Part shown: positions 14,666 to 23,495 of the stretch, piece by piece
Position numbering within the stretch: the stretch's first letter is position 1
How the letters are laid out: each line of letters starts with the position of its first letter
Assembly (NCBI RefSeq): GCF_004337695.1
Contig: NZ_SJXJ01000033.1
Span: 1-35,441 of the forward strand
Reading direction: 5' to 3'
Source of the DNA: Tenacibaculum sp. M341
Lineage (GTDB): Bacteria; Bacteroidota; Bacteroidia; Flavobacteriales; Flavobacteriaceae
DNA length: 35,441 bases
Notes under the pieces: generated by a model
Seen by the model: the letters and a program-made list of their open reading frames with translations, nothing else
Database searches by the model: none
Told to the model about the DNA's origin: nothing
Position numbers and translations under genes: made by a program

Positions 14666-16078
14666 ATGATTAAATACTTTTTAACCTTACTTATTCTAGT
14701 TTCATTTTTATCTTGTAAAAATGAGATTAAGAAAAATGATGAAACTATTTCTACAGAATTAGATAATTACATAAATCAAGTAATCGAAAATCATGATATT
14801 CCTGGTTTAGCTGTAACGATTATTCAAAATAATAAAACTTTATATAAAGATTATTTTGGAAACTCAACTATTGATGGAAAAGAACAAATAAAATCTAGTT
14901 CAATATTTCCTTTATATTCTACCACCAAATTAATTACAAGTGTAGCTGTTTTTCAACTTATTGAACAAGAAAAACTAAACCTTAACGATACCATTTCGAA
15001 ATACTTAAAAAATTTACCTGAGCAATGGAATGCCATTCAAATAAAACATTTGTTAAGTCATTCGTCTGGCTTACCAGATTTTGTAAAATATGATAGTTCT
15101 TTGTCTGATGAGGAAATGATTAAAAAATTAGCTGAAGATGAAATGGAGTTTGAAATGGGGTATGAGTATAGATATAATCAAACTAATTTTTGGCTATTGG
15201 CTCAAATAATTGAAAAAGTTACAGGGGAAACGTATGAAGATTTTGTAATTAACAATCAATTTAATTCTAACACTAATGATGTTTTTGATAATAAAGTTAC
15301 AGTATCATATTACAACCGAAAAAAGAAAAAGTTTGAAATACCAACATATATAAATGGAAAAAGAGCCCATGCTGCCAATGGAATTAATTTATCTCTAAAA
15401 AACATGATTTTATGGAATAGCATGTTAGATAATGATCAATTACTAAAGCCAGAAACAAAATCTTTAATGTGGTCGTCTTTTAATTTTAAAAATGAAGTTG
15501 ATCGTTTTCTGTTTGGTTGGGGTATTACTGATGTTAATGACATTACTTCTTATGGCTTTTCTGGCGGCAATATTTCAGCGTTTAGAAAATTCCCAAATCA
15601 TAATACTACGATAATTTTATTATCTAACGGATATAAAATTCCTGCTTTTGATATTATTATTAATGATTTAGCTAGAATTGTAATTACTGAATTAAAAGAT
15701 AAAAATATTGGACTTGAAGAGTATGTTATAACTCTTATCAACAACAAAAAGTACAAAGAAGCTCTTTATTCATTTAAAAAACTCAAGACAGAAAACACAC
15801 AACTAGATTTTTTCAACCTTAGGTTTAGCGTTAATACTATTGGAAATATTGCTTTAAACAATGATGATTTTATAAATGCATTGGAGGCTTTTAAAATTAA
15901 TGCTGAAGTTTTTCCTGATTGGTGGGTTTCTTATGCAGGAATGGCTGAAAGCTATGACAAGCTTAATGATACATCAAATGCTGTATTCAATTATAAAAAA
16001 GCTATAAGCTTAAATAAAAACTCTAATTCTGGTTATACTATTTTTATGAAAGATCGAATAGAAAAGATTAATAAATAA
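14666..16078 (+). CDS. Serine hydrolase with C-terminal TPR, lipoprotein
   Basis: A 470-residue lipoprotein (SFLSC, Cys17) from the same PF00144 family as its neighbour 90 nt upstream, but not a close copy. The nucleophile motif is S85-T-T-K88, the second Y-N-Q-T-N in YRYNQTNFW, the third FSGGN. A loop containing LLSHSSGLPDF is typical. After about residue 350 come helical repeats (EYVITLINNKKYKEALYSF, then AFKINAEVFPDWWVSYAGMAES and NAVFNYKKAISLNKNS at 15897-16024), which look like two or three TPRs. Such fusions are common in Flavobacteriia. It is probably co-transcribed with the methyltransferase gene 29 nt downstream. Confidence 0.85.
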   Translation: MIKYFLTLLILVSFLSCKNEIKKNDETISTELDNYINQVIENHDIPGLAVTIIQNNKTLYKDYFGNSTIDGKEQIKSSSIFPLYSTTKLITSVAVFQLIEQEKLNLNDTISKYLKNLPEQWNAIQIKHLLSHSSGLPDFVKYDSSLSDEEMIKKLAEDEMEFEMGYEYRYNQTNFWLLAQIIEKVTGETYEDFVINNQFNSNTNDVFDNKVTVSYYNRKKKKFEIPTYINGKRAHAANGINLSLKNMILWNSMLDNDQLLKPETKSLMWSSFNFKNEVDRFLFGWGITDVNDITSYGFSGGNISAFRKFPNHNTTIILLSNGYKIPAFDIIINDLARIVITELKDKNIGLEEYVITLINNKKYKEALYSFKKLKTENTQLDFFNLRFSVNTIGNIALNNDDFINALEAFKINAEVFPDWWVSYAGMAESYDKLNDTSNAVFNYKKAISLNKNSNSGYTIFMKDRIEKINK

Positions 16079-16107
16079 TACTAACATTCTATAAAAAATA
16101 CTCTAAA

Positions 16108-16848
16108 ATGAAAATCACTAAATTAGTTTTGCTTTTTAATTACCAGAAAATTATTTTAGGAGTAGTAGCTGCAGGAGCTTCATATTTTTCATCAACTTTA
16201 ATAGAAAACAAATTATTCTCTAATTCATTAATCATATTAAGTTGTTTAATAATCTTAAATATTTTTCTTTCTATTCTAGCTTCTTACATTTTATATGATA
16301 AATCAGATTTATATAAGTTAGAAAAATTACCAGATTATATAAATTTAGATGAAATTAAGAATGGTGTTTTTATACACGCAAGTTTTGACCCTATATCTAG
16401 ATTTCTTGAAAAAAAATTCCCAAAAATGGAATTAGCTGTTTGTGATATCTTTGAGAACAGACATTTAGAAGAGAAAATGATTACGATTTCTAAAAAAGAA
16501 TTTCCTCCTAATAATAAAGAAATAAAAATTGACCCGACAACTTTACCTTTCTCAGATAACTCTCAAGAAATTATTTTTGCTATAACTGCTTTGCACGAAA
16601 TTTTAGATCATGATAAAAGAGTTTTATTCTTTAAAGAAGCGAAAAGAATTTTGAAAAAAGACGGAATTATAATTATTTCGGAACAAATGAGAAATACTAC
16701 CAATTTTGCTTTTTTTAATATTGGAGCCTTTCACTTCTTGAGTAAGAACAAATGGAAATTAGCAATAAATGAAAGTGGATTGAAAATACATGAAGCTAAT
16801 AATATTAATATTTTCGCCGAAACAATTATTATAAAAAACGTTACCTAA
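16108..16848 (+). CDS. Membrane-anchored SAM-dependent methyltransferase
   Basis: A 246-residue protein. Two N-terminal membrane helices (about residues 12-32 and 36-62) are followed by a Methyltransf_11-like class I domain. GVFIHASFDP stands where motif I is expected, but the usual G-x-G-x-G is degenerate. A post-I acidic residue is in ELAVCDIF, then PTTLPFSDNSQEIIFAITAL and ILKKDGIIIISEQ follow, as in motifs II and III. The substrate is unknown; a small membrane lipid or quinone-like molecule is possible. It ends a likely operon with the serine hydrolase. Confidence 0.65.
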   Translation: MKITKLVLLFNYQKIILGVVAAGASYFSSTLIENKLFSNSLIILSCLIILNIFLSILASYILYDKSDLYKLEKLPDYINLDEIKNGVFIHASFDPISRFLEKKFPKMELAVCDIFENRHLEEKMITISKKEFPPNNKEIKIDPTTLPFSDNSQEIIFAITALHEILDHDKRVLFFKEAKRILKKDGIIIISEQMRNTTNFAFFNIGAFHFLSKNKWKLAINESGLKIHEANNINIFAETIIIKNVT

Positions 16849-17007
16849 CATTGGGCTATTATTGTATAACTCATCTTTTTTGAATAAATTAATTATTTAT
16901 AAATTGATTTTTAAACACCATTAAAAAACAAAGTCTATACCAAGTAGAGTGGTTTAAACTAATTCGAAAAGTTAGTATCTTTTGACACACAAGTTCGTTA
17001 ATATATA

Positions 17008-17439
17008 TTGAAAAAAATAGTATTCATATTGTCAATTTTTGTTCTTGGTTTTAGTTCTGCACAAAAAATTAAGCCTAGTGCGAATAATGATCAGAACTCT
17101 TTGCATTCAGTTCACTGGATTACTAAGAAATGTTCTGAAATTGAAAATCTTCTTTTAAAAAGTCTTTGCGTTCGTAAAGAACTAAATCGATTCCTAGCAC
17201 TTAATGCTTCTTTCCCTGAAAACATTATTCCTGGAACTTATCATATATCTGTAACATTAACAGTAGATAAGAAAGGGAATATAACAGAAGTTTTGGGTTA
17301 TAATGGTGAAAAATCTCTGTATTCAGAAATAGAAAGAGTATTGAAATTATTTCCTGATAATTTATACTTGGCTGATAGTAATGGTGATTTTTTGGATTAT
17401 AAAGGAATAATGCATTTTAAAATTGAAATTTCCGAATAA
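17008..17439 (+). CDS. Small exported protein, TonB C-terminal-like
   Basis: A 143-residue protein with a signal peptide (KKIVFILSIFVLGFSSAQ). The start is a TTG at 17008: it directly precedes KKIVFIL and no in-frame ATG would keep the signal. Residues about 75-143 (PGTYHISVTLTVDKKGNITE, then IERVLKLFPDN, then GIMHFKIEI) resemble the C-terminal TonB-like domain widespread in exported Bacteroidota proteins. That domain often binds periplasmic partners. The assignment rests on pattern only. It stands alone. Confidence 0.6.
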   Translation: MKKIVFILSIFVLGFSSAQKIKPSANNDQNSLHSVHWITKKCSEIENLLLKSLCVRKELNRFLALNASFPENIIPGTYHISVTLTVDKKGNITEVLGYNGEKSLYSEIERVLKLFPDNLYLADSNGDFLDYKGIMHFKIEISE

Positions 17440-17581
17440 AACGTGCTGCAATACTATATCTAATAAATTACTTATATTTTTTCTTTTACTAAACATTTCA
17501 TATCATCAAAAGTTCAACCTTTTTAATTAACTTTATGTGCTAAATAACAAAACATACTTACACTAATTAAGAAAAACTGAT

Positions 17582-18049
17582 ATGAAAATAATGGAAACAC
17601 ATAGAAATGATTATACTATTTCTACTGATAAAGACAAATTAGATATTTTAAGCATTCATAAATTCCTTGCTAATGAAACTGATTGGGCGAAAGGTATTCC
17701 AATTGATACTTTGAAAACATCCATTGAAAACTCTTTAAACTTTGGACTTTATTATCAAAACAAACAAATTGGTTTTGCTAGAATAATTTCTGATTTTTCT
17801 ACTATTGCTTATTTAGGAGATGTTTATATTTTAAATGAGTATAGAGGAAAAGGGTTAAGTAAATGGTTGATAAATGAAATAATGGAGCACCCAAATCTTC
17901 AAGGATTGAGACGCTGGATTTTATTAACGAATACCGCTGAATGGCTTTATAAAAAGTTTGGATTTACAGAGGTTCCTAATCCTGAATTTTATATGGAGAA
18001 ACACAATCCAAATGTATACAACGTTTTAGATAAAACTGAAGCAAACTAA
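17582..18049 (+). CDS. GNAT-family N-acetyltransferase
   Basis: A 155-residue cytoplasmic enzyme of the GNAT fold. The acetyl-CoA binding loop is LNEYRGKGLSKWL (Arg88-Gly-Lys-Gly91) after the beta-4 strand IAYLGDVYIL; WILLTNTAEWLYKKFGF forms the usual beta-5/helix end. The N-terminal segment DYTISTDKDKL and LANETDWAKGIP are typical of a subfamily annotated as small-molecule acetyltransferases. The substrate is not predictable. The start may be either MKIMET or the second Met (17591). Confidence 0.88.
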   Translation: MKIMETHRNDYTISTDKDKLDILSIHKFLANETDWAKGIPIDTLKTSIENSLNFGLYYQNKQIGFARIISDFSTIAYLGDVYILNEYRGKGLSKWLINEIMEHPNLQGLRRWILLTNTAEWLYKKFGFTEVPNPEFYMEKHNPNVYNVLDKTEAN

Positions 18050-18112
18050 ATGTATAAATAATTAGTATGTATTTTTTTATGCAAAAATGTTTGCTCTAAT
18101 AAACTTAAAATT

Positions 18113-18493
18113 ATGGCAGAAGTAACGACTGAAAAGAACGAGAAAATTGCAAAAATGAACTTCGGTTCTATTTATCCTCATTATCTGAATAGAATAGAGA
18201 AAAATGGTAGAAGTAAGAGCGAGTTAGATCAGGTTATTTTGTGGTTAACTGGCTATGATCAACATACCTTAGAATCTTTTATAGCTGGAACTGGAACTTT
18301 TGGTGATTTTTTTGAGGGTGCTAAAATGCACCAAAATGCAGATATGATTAAAGGAGTTGTATGTGGATATCGTATTGAAGAAATACCTGAGGAATTTGCT
18401 TTGTATCGTGATTGCAGAAGAATGGAAAAATTAATTGACGAATTAGCTAAGGGACGTAAAATGGAAAAGATTTTACGTAAAGAGAAAAAATAA
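18113..18493 (+). CDS. DUF2200 family protein
   Basis: A 126-residue cytoplasmic protein of the DUF2200 family, recognised by NEKIAKMNFGSIYPHYLNRI, then DQVILWLTGYD, GVVCGYRIEEI and the C-terminal DELAKGRKMEKILR. The family is conserved in many bacteria but has no proven function. It lies 63 nt after the GNAT gene and 38 nt before the zinc-ribbon gene, so these three may share a transcript. Confidence 0.9.
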   Translation: MAEVTTEKNEKIAKMNFGSIYPHYLNRIEKNGRSKSELDQVILWLTGYDQHTLESFIAGTGTFGDFFEGAKMHQNADMIKGVVCGYRIEEIPEEFALYRDCRRMEKLIDELAKGRKMEKILRKEKK

Positions 18494-18531
18494 CAATAAC
18501 TATCATTTAAAAAATTGTAGTTAGTTAACGT

Positions 18532-18927
18532 ATGGGATTTACTTTACTTGACAAATCAGACATTCATTTTGAGGTTGTAAAACAGCATTTATTAAACACC
18601 GAGGGATTTACATCTAAATATTGTCTTTTAGATTATAAGTCTGCTACACCTTATTATTTTAAGTGTCCTGTTTGTAAAGATAGTATTCGTATTGATCACT
18701 CAAACGCAAATTCTTTTAATCCGGAAAAGATTAAGATCAACTTACAATCCATAATAGATTTAGGTGGAACTGGAACAATTTGTAAAATAATTCAGTGTGA
18801 TAATTGCCACACGAATTATTTTGTTGGTATTGGATATATGGAACCTAATAATGGACGTGATGTTTTTTTATTACATTCAATTATTGAGTTAAAGGAAAGA
18901 AAACTGCTAAGTGATAATAAAGTATAA
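18532..18927 (+). CDS. Zinc-ribbon protein of unknown function
   Basis: A 131-residue soluble protein. Two CxxC pairs, FKCPVCKD (Cys45, Cys48) and IQCDNCHTN (Cys89, Cys92), should bind one zinc ion as a zinc ribbon with a 40-residue insert. The remaining segments (NTEGFTSKYCLLDYKSATPY, then FVGIGYMEPNNGRDVFLLHS) match no family I know. It is probably in the same transcript as the DUF2200 gene. Confidence 0.6.
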   Translation: MGFTLLDKSDIHFEVVKQHLLNTEGFTSKYCLLDYKSATPYYFKCPVCKDSIRIDHSNANSFNPEKIKINLQSIIDLGGTGTICKIIQCDNCHTNYFVGIGYMEPNNGRDVFLLHSIIELKERKLLSDNKV

Positions 18928-18995
18928 ATGCATTATAACACTAACAGATTTTCTCTTATCAATAAATATACACTTAAAACAAAAACTCTAAAAAT

Positions 18996-19628
18996 ATGAT
19001 ACCAATTAACGATCTACTTTTATTTGGACTAGCAGCATTATTAATGGTACTTTCACCAGGTCCAAATATGATTTATCTAATTTCAAGATCTTTATCACAA
19101 GGAAAAAATGCTGGAATTATTTCTCTTTTTGGTGTAATGTGCGGATTTTTATTTCATATCCTCATGGTTTCTTTTGGATTAACTGCAATATTTTTTGCCA
19201 TACCTTATGCTTTTATTGTAGTAAAATTTTTAGGTGTTGGGTATTTACTCTATTTAGCCTATAATTCAGTAAAACTTGATAACAAAATCTTCGACACTAA
19301 TAAGAATTTAAAATCAGATAATGCTTTAAAACTATTTAACATCGGGCTTATGACCAATGTTTTAAATCCTAAAATGGCTGTATTTTATTTATCCTTTTTT
19401 CCTCAATTTATAAAACCTGAAAATGGTTCTATTTTAAATCAAAGTTTCCAATTAGGAGCATTACAAATAATTATAAGTTTCACAGTAAATTTATTCATTG
19501 TTATTTCAGCAGCTAAAATGACTAGCTGGTTCACAAAAAAGCCTGTTTGGTTAAGAATTCAAAAATGGTTTATGGCTTCTGTACTTACTGGACTTGCTGT
19601 GAAAATGGCTTTAACAAAAGCAAAATAA
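18996..19628 (+). CDS. LysE/RhtB-family exporter
   Basis: A 210-residue inner-membrane protein with about six helices, the usual size for LysE/RhtB amino-acid exporters. The signature near the start is LMVLSPGPNMIYLISRSLSQG, the family's G-P-G-P-N-like motif (positions 19042-19104). NVLNPKMAVFYLSFFPQF is the second conserved block. Such proteins export amino acids such as homoserine or lysine derivatives. No regulator is adjacent. Confidence 0.93.
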   Translation: MIPINDLLLFGLAALLMVLSPGPNMIYLISRSLSQGKNAGIISLFGVMCGFLFHILMVSFGLTAIFFAIPYAFIVVKFLGVGYLLYLAYNSVKLDNKIFDTNKNLKSDNALKLFNIGLMTNVLNPKMAVFYLSFFPQFIKPENGSILNQSFQLGALQIIISFTVNLFIVISAAKMTSWFTKKPVWLRIQKWFMASVLTGLAVKMALTKAK

Positions 19629-19688
19629 ATACACCTCTACAATTTCTAAAAAAAAAAGCCAAGATTATTAATAAAGTTAAAAACCGTA

Positions 19689-19925
19689 ATGAAAACATTC
19701 ACTAAAATATTTTTAGTTACTTCTGTTTGCTTTATTGGCATTATTTTAATCAATCCCAAACAATTGATGGGTAGTAATAATAAAGTTAATACTTATAATG
19801 CTGTTTGTGGTGTTGTTTATTCTACTGAATTTAGAGAAGGAAAGAAGGTATTTAATATAATGTGTGCCTCATGTCATAAATTAAATAAAAAAGTTAATTT
19901 CCTAGCTAAATATATTTTAAAATAG
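19689..19925 (+). pseudogene. Truncated cytochrome-c gene copy
   Basis: The first 205 or so nucleotides repeat those of the intact cytochrome gene at 21724 with about a dozen mismatches. After the heme motif CASCHKLNKK the frame runs into unrelated sequence and stops at 78 codons. The remaining two thirds of the heme domain are missing, so a working cytochrome is unlikely. An export signal and the CxxCH motif are intact, so a short heme-carrying peptide is possible. It is best read as a partial duplication. Confidence 0.75.
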
Positions 19926-19998
19926 CATCTTTTTGAAATTACTATTTATAATCAATCAAAAACATTTAATGGAATTATATAAAATTCATCAATAAACT

Positions 19999-20574
19999 AT
20001 GATTTATAAATTAATACTATTCTTTTCTTTTTTTACTTCTTTTGGACAAACTATTAAAACAGAATTTGAGATAAGTGGAAAAGTAAAAATATATCTTGTA
20101 GATGAATGGATAGATGCAAAAGAAGCTACAGTTGAGTTAATTAAGAAAAACAAGATTAGTGATTTAGATAACTCAGGAAAATATAAGTTTAAAGTTGATA
20201 AAACTGGAAGTTATGAATTAAGAGTTTTGAATTTTAATGATTCAAAAATTTTTCATTTAGAAATCATTGGCGAATTAAAAAACAATTTTGACTTATATGT
20301 AGATATAGATTGTGATTTTAACAAATTAACTGCTGAAAAAGATATAAAAATGAATAAACCAAGACTTTTATTAGCGAGCGGAATTGTACCATTTCTTGAA
20401 ATTGGTCAAGAAAAAATTGAAAATAAATATAACTTTAAATATTATGATTTTGGATGTATACTTCCACACATCGAATGTGCTGAACAATACAATAAGATAA
20501 TTTTCAATTATCTTGATAAAAAGTATGGCATGAATTGGCGAAAAGATATAAGGAAAGATGTTATAGGGTTATAA
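19999..20574 (+). CDS. Exported protein with a carboxypeptidase-regulatory-like N-terminus
   Basis: A 191-residue protein with a signal peptide (LILFFSFFTSFGQ). Residues about 20-100 (ISGKVKIYLVDEWIDAKEAT, then GKYKFKVDKTGSYELRVL) look like a small beta-sandwich of the CarboxypepD_reg type. The C-terminal half (PRLLLASGIVPFLEIGQEKI, then GCILPHIECAEQYNKIIFNY) is not recognised. It is the first of three small exported or membrane genes placed between the broken and the intact cytochrome copies. Confidence 0.55.
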   Translation: MIYKLILFFSFFTSFGQTIKTEFEISGKVKIYLVDEWIDAKEATVELIKKNKISDLDNSGKYKFKVDKTGSYELRVLNFNDSKIFHLEIIGELKNNFDLYVDIDCDFNKLTAEKDIKMNKPRLLLASGIVPFLEIGQEKIENKYNFKYYDFGCILPHIECAEQYNKIIFNYLDKKYGMNWRKDIRKDVIGL

Positions 20575-20724
20575 TTAATTTTAAAATTTCTTTCGAACTA
20601 CATCATATAATATAAAAGCCATATAACTTGAATTTAGGAATACTAAAAAACATTAAAAAAAAGGAGTAACATTTTACGCTTTATTGATACATATATGTGT
20701 AATCTTAAAACATTCAAAAATTAT

Positions 20725-21192
20725 ATGAAAAAATCATTATCGCTACCTGTATTTCTTATTACAATTATTCTTATCGGATGTAGCGTTTTAACAGGTAAAG
20801 AAGTTGCTAGACTATCAATTAATGAAGTTAGTACCGAAAATGCCAATCTAATTATAAAAGAAACTTCTTTAAATTTAAAAAAAGATGAAGAAATTGCTAT
20901 TTGGTCTGATATGGATATTGAATATGAAGGTGATATTGCCCTGAGGTTTCGATTAGAAATTCTTAAAGATGGGGAAGATTTTACTCGTTTAGAAATTGAT
21001 CCCACAGAAAAAAACATTACCATTGGAGAAATAAAAACATCTCTTATGAACAAAACCAACTGGAGCTTTTTAGGAAAAAATTCAGAAATTAAAATAGAAG
21101 AAGATGGAAACTATACTTTTAGAGGAATTCTAGTCTCTTCTAAAAATCCAACCTTAAAGGTTAATAAAGCTGAAATTGTATTAAATAAATAA
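20725..21192 (+). CDS. Lipoprotein of unknown function
   Basis: A 155-residue lipoprotein: with the ATG at 20725 the signal is MKKSLSLPVFLITIILIGC (Cys19). An earlier in-frame ATG at 20695 would add ten residues in front of the signal and is less likely. The mature part is charged and beta-rich (LRFRLEILKDGEDFTRLEID, later YTFRGILVSSKNPTLKVNK), compatible with a small beta-sandwich. No family is recognised. The next gene starts 16 nt downstream, so the two form an operon. Confidence 0.6.
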   Translation: MKKSLSLPVFLITIILIGCSVLTGKEVARLSINEVSTENANLIIKETSLNLKKDEEIAIWSDMDIEYEGDIALRFRLEILKDGEDFTRLEIDPTEKNITIGEIKTSLMNKTNWSFLGKNSEIKIEEDGNYTFRGILVSSKNPTLKVNKAEIVLNK

Positions 21193-21208
21193 AAACTCAA
21201 TAAATGCA

Positions 21209-21709
21209 ATGAATAAAAACACCATTTCAAAGTTCATCTATACTGCTAGTTTTTTTATTGGGCTAGTAATGATGCTTTGGGGAATCTTAATTTATGAAAG
21301 CACTTTTATCGATAAGAAGTTATTAATTATCCTATGCTTAATTCCTTCTTTAATTGTTTTTGTTCTAATAAGAGACCACTACAACAACACATATTCAGTA
21401 GTATCTTCTTTTTATGCTTTTGCAGCAAGTATTGTATCTGCTGGCTTTCTGATTATTTCGTTATTCTTAATCTGTAATTTTTACTTTGCAAGCGATAAAT
21501 CAATCACCAAAACTTACATAGTATCAGAAATAGGAAAACTCTCAGGTAGTTCAAAAAGTAAATATATTTATATAAATCACAAAGATTTGAGCAAGCAACT
21601 AATTTTAAAAAAGAATACGAGCATAAAAAAAGGGAATAAAATTAAAATTGAAATTTCAAAAGGACTTCTTGGGCTTGATGTAATTAGAAATAAAAAAATT
21701 ATCGAATAA
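21209..21709 (+). CDS. Small membrane protein with a DUF3592-like tail
   Basis: A 166-residue protein with three likely membrane helices (about residues 8-30, 35-53 and 65-90), followed by a soluble tail with KTYIVSEIGKLSGSSKSKYI, then KGNKIKIEISKGLLGLDVI. The tail resembles the short beta domain found in several small membrane proteins, but the match is by eye. It is translated right after the lipoprotein (16 nt gap) and 14 nt before the cytochrome gene, so all three probably form an operon. Confidence 0.5.
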   Translation: MNKNTISKFIYTASFFIGLVMMLWGILIYESTFIDKKLLIILCLIPSLIVFVLIRDHYNNTYSVVSSFYAFAASIVSAGFLIISLFLICNFYFASDKSITKTYIVSEIGKLSGSSKSKYIYINHKDLSKQLILKKNTSIKKGNKIKIEISKGLLGLDVIRNKKIIE

Positions 21710-21723
21710 ACATTAATTGTCTA

Positions 21724-22113
21724 ATGAAAACATTCACTAAAATATTTTTAGTTACTTCTGTTTGCTTTATTGGCATTATTTTAATCAACCCCAAACAATT
21801 GATAGACAGTAATAATAACGTAAATACTTATAATGCTGTTTGTGGTGTTGTTTACTCTACTGAGTTTAGAGAAGGAAAAAAAATATTTAATATAATGTGT
21901 GCCTCATGTCATAAACTAAATAAAAAATTAATTGGTCCTTCTTTACATAAGGTTGATTCTTTGAAGTTTTGGAATTGGATAACTTTAAGAAATCAAAAAA
22001 TTGATTCAACAAAAATTGATCTGATTGGTATTGATTATCATAAAAGTAATTTTGGCGAAAGATTGACTAGTACTCAAGCTTACGAATTATATCAATTTTT
22101 AAATGAAGAATAG
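21724..22113 (+). CDS. Small c-type cytochrome
   Basis: A 129-residue exported protein. An uncleaved anchor or signal (KIFLVTSVCFIGIILI) is followed by a class I-like heme domain with CASCH (Cys59, Cys62, His63) and NKKLIGPSLHKVDSLKFWNW, as in membrane-anchored monoheme cytochromes. No methionine follows the heme motif, so the sixth ligand would have to be His (for example in YHKSNFG) or absent. Its 5' third is duplicated in the broken copy at 19689-19925. Confidence 0.75.
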   Translation: MKTFTKIFLVTSVCFIGIILINPKQLIDSNNNVNTYNAVCGVVYSTEFREGKKIFNIMCASCHKLNKKLIGPSLHKVDSLKFWNWITLRNQKIDSTKIDLIGIDYHKSNFGERLTSTQAYELYQFLNEE

Positions 22114-22243
22114 CTTTCCATTATTCTTATAAAAAAACTTCTATTCTTTATAATAATTAGTTTCTAAATTCAAAGATAACCTACTGAAAAACTGTAACAA
22201 TCACATAAACACCTAGTCTTTATTAGTGACTAATAAAGATAAA

Positions 22244-23440
22244 ATGAAAAATCAATTTATAATTACCATAGCAACCATCTTTTTGTTATTTCCTACCATT
22301 GGTAATAGCTGTAGTATGTATAAAATAACCAAAAACGGAAAAACCTTTGTAGGAAACAATGAAGATTTTCTTAGCCCTAATAATCAATTTTGGTTTGAAG
22401 AAGCTGGTAATCATAAATTTGGAGTTATGTATATGGGAAGGTTGAATAATTTTGCTCAAGGCGCTATTAATGAAGCTGGTTTAATGTTTGATGGTTTTGC
22501 TAATGACGAGTTACCTGTTACAAATACCGCTGGAAAAACTAAGATTTCTCTAGTTAAAGCCATTAGAAATATCATGCAATCTATGTCTTCTGTAGAAGAA
22601 GTTAAAGCATATTTAGAAACTATTGATTTAAGTTTTCTTTCTAGTAGCATGATTGTATTTGTTGATAAATCGGGGACCTATTTAATTGTGGAAGGTGAAT
22701 TATTAATTACTGGTGATGAACCTGAAAAATCATTCTCTAACTTTTACTATTCACAAATAAATTCACTGGAAGATGTTGATATTCCTAGATTTCAAAAAGG
22801 TCTACAATTTTTAAATGCTACGGAAGCTAAAGCTAGTTTAGATTATTGTAGTAAAGTAATGGATAATATGAAAACTGAAAATTCTGAAGTTACCTCTACA
22901 CAGTTTTCTACTATTTACGATTTAACTTCTCTGAAAATAAGGGTGTATTTATATACTGATTTTACACAATTTGTTGAGTTAGACTTAATGCAGGAGTTAA
23001 AAAAAGGAAATCATAAAACAATGATGATTGACTTGTTTGAAACCCAAAAAGAATCTATTGCGCATAAATATTTTGCTAAGTACAACGATACTAATAATCC
23101 TGTTTTATTTCTTCAAGAAAAAATGAATCCAGAACAATATTCTGAACAAGAATTGAAAAATAAAGGTGTAGGCTGGGGAATAAACGTTATTGGTTATGAA
23201 TGGCTAAAAGACAAAAAGCAACCAGATGTAGCTATAAAAGTTTTTAAATATGGTATTAGTTTAATGCCAAACGATTTTGATTTATATGATAGTTTAGGTG
23301 AAGCTTATTTTGATAAGAAAGACTGGAACAACGCTATTATTAACTATTCAAAATCTTTAGCATTGAATCCTGAAAATGATAATGCCATTCAAAAAATAAT
23401 AGAATGTAAAAAAGGTAGAGATAAAACTAAGGAAAATTAA
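22244..23440 (+). CDS. Exported Ntn hydrolase (C45/choloylglycine-like) with TPR
   Basis: A 398-residue protein; the ATG at 22244 starts a clean signal peptide ending IGNS, while a GTG at 22226 is less likely. Cleavage would expose Cys23 in NSCSMYKITK as the N-terminal nucleophile of an Ntn hydrolase. FVGNNEDFLSPNNQFWFEEA and AINEAGLMFDGFANDELPV fit the linear-amide C-N hydrolase / C45 acyltransferase group. Residues about 315-398 carry one or two TPRs (AIKVFKYGISLMPNDFDLY, then WNNAIINYSKSLALNPEND). Substrates of such exported enzymes are N-acyl amides or peptides. A terminator follows closely. Confidence 0.8.
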   Translation: MKNQFIITIATIFLLFPTIGNSCSMYKITKNGKTFVGNNEDFLSPNNQFWFEEAGNHKFGVMYMGRLNNFAQGAINEAGLMFDGFANDELPVTNTAGKTKISLVKAIRNIMQSMSSVEEVKAYLETIDLSFLSSSMIVFVDKSGTYLIVEGELLITGDEPEKSFSNFYYSQINSLEDVDIPRFQKGLQFLNATEAKASLDYCSKVMDNMKTENSEVTSTQFSTIYDLTSLKIRVYLYTDFTQFVELDLMQELKKGNHKTMMIDLFETQKESIAHKYFAKYNDTNNPVLFLQEKMNPEQYSEQELKNKGVGWGINVIGYEWLKDKKQPDVAIKVFKYGISLMPNDFDLYDSLGEAYFDKKDWNNAIINYSKSLALNPENDNAIQKIIECKKGRDKTKEN

Positions 23441-23467
23441 AACAGTAAGTTTTTAATAGATTAACAA

Positions 23468-23495
23468 AAGCTCCCTAAGGAGCTTCCTGTTTTTT
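23468..23495. terminator. Terminator shared by convergent genes
   Basis: The perfect stem AAGCTCC-CTAA-GGAGCTT (23468-23485) is followed by CCTG and six T. It ends the Ntn-hydrolase transcript. The T run touches the stop codon of the minus-strand peptide gene, and in the reverse direction the stem is followed by a shorter T run. Confidence 0.75.

Noticed and set aside
13109-16078. The two serine hydrolases as beta-lactamases giving antibiotic resistance
   Set aside because: Motifs two and three differ from true class C beta-lactamases, and both carry C-terminal extensions typical of peptidase/esterase relatives.
16844-16870. A further unit boundary, CCTAACATTGGGCTATT, after the methyltransferase gene
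   Set aside because: It resembles the left boundary of unit 1, but no complementary arm was found on either side of the neighbouring genes.
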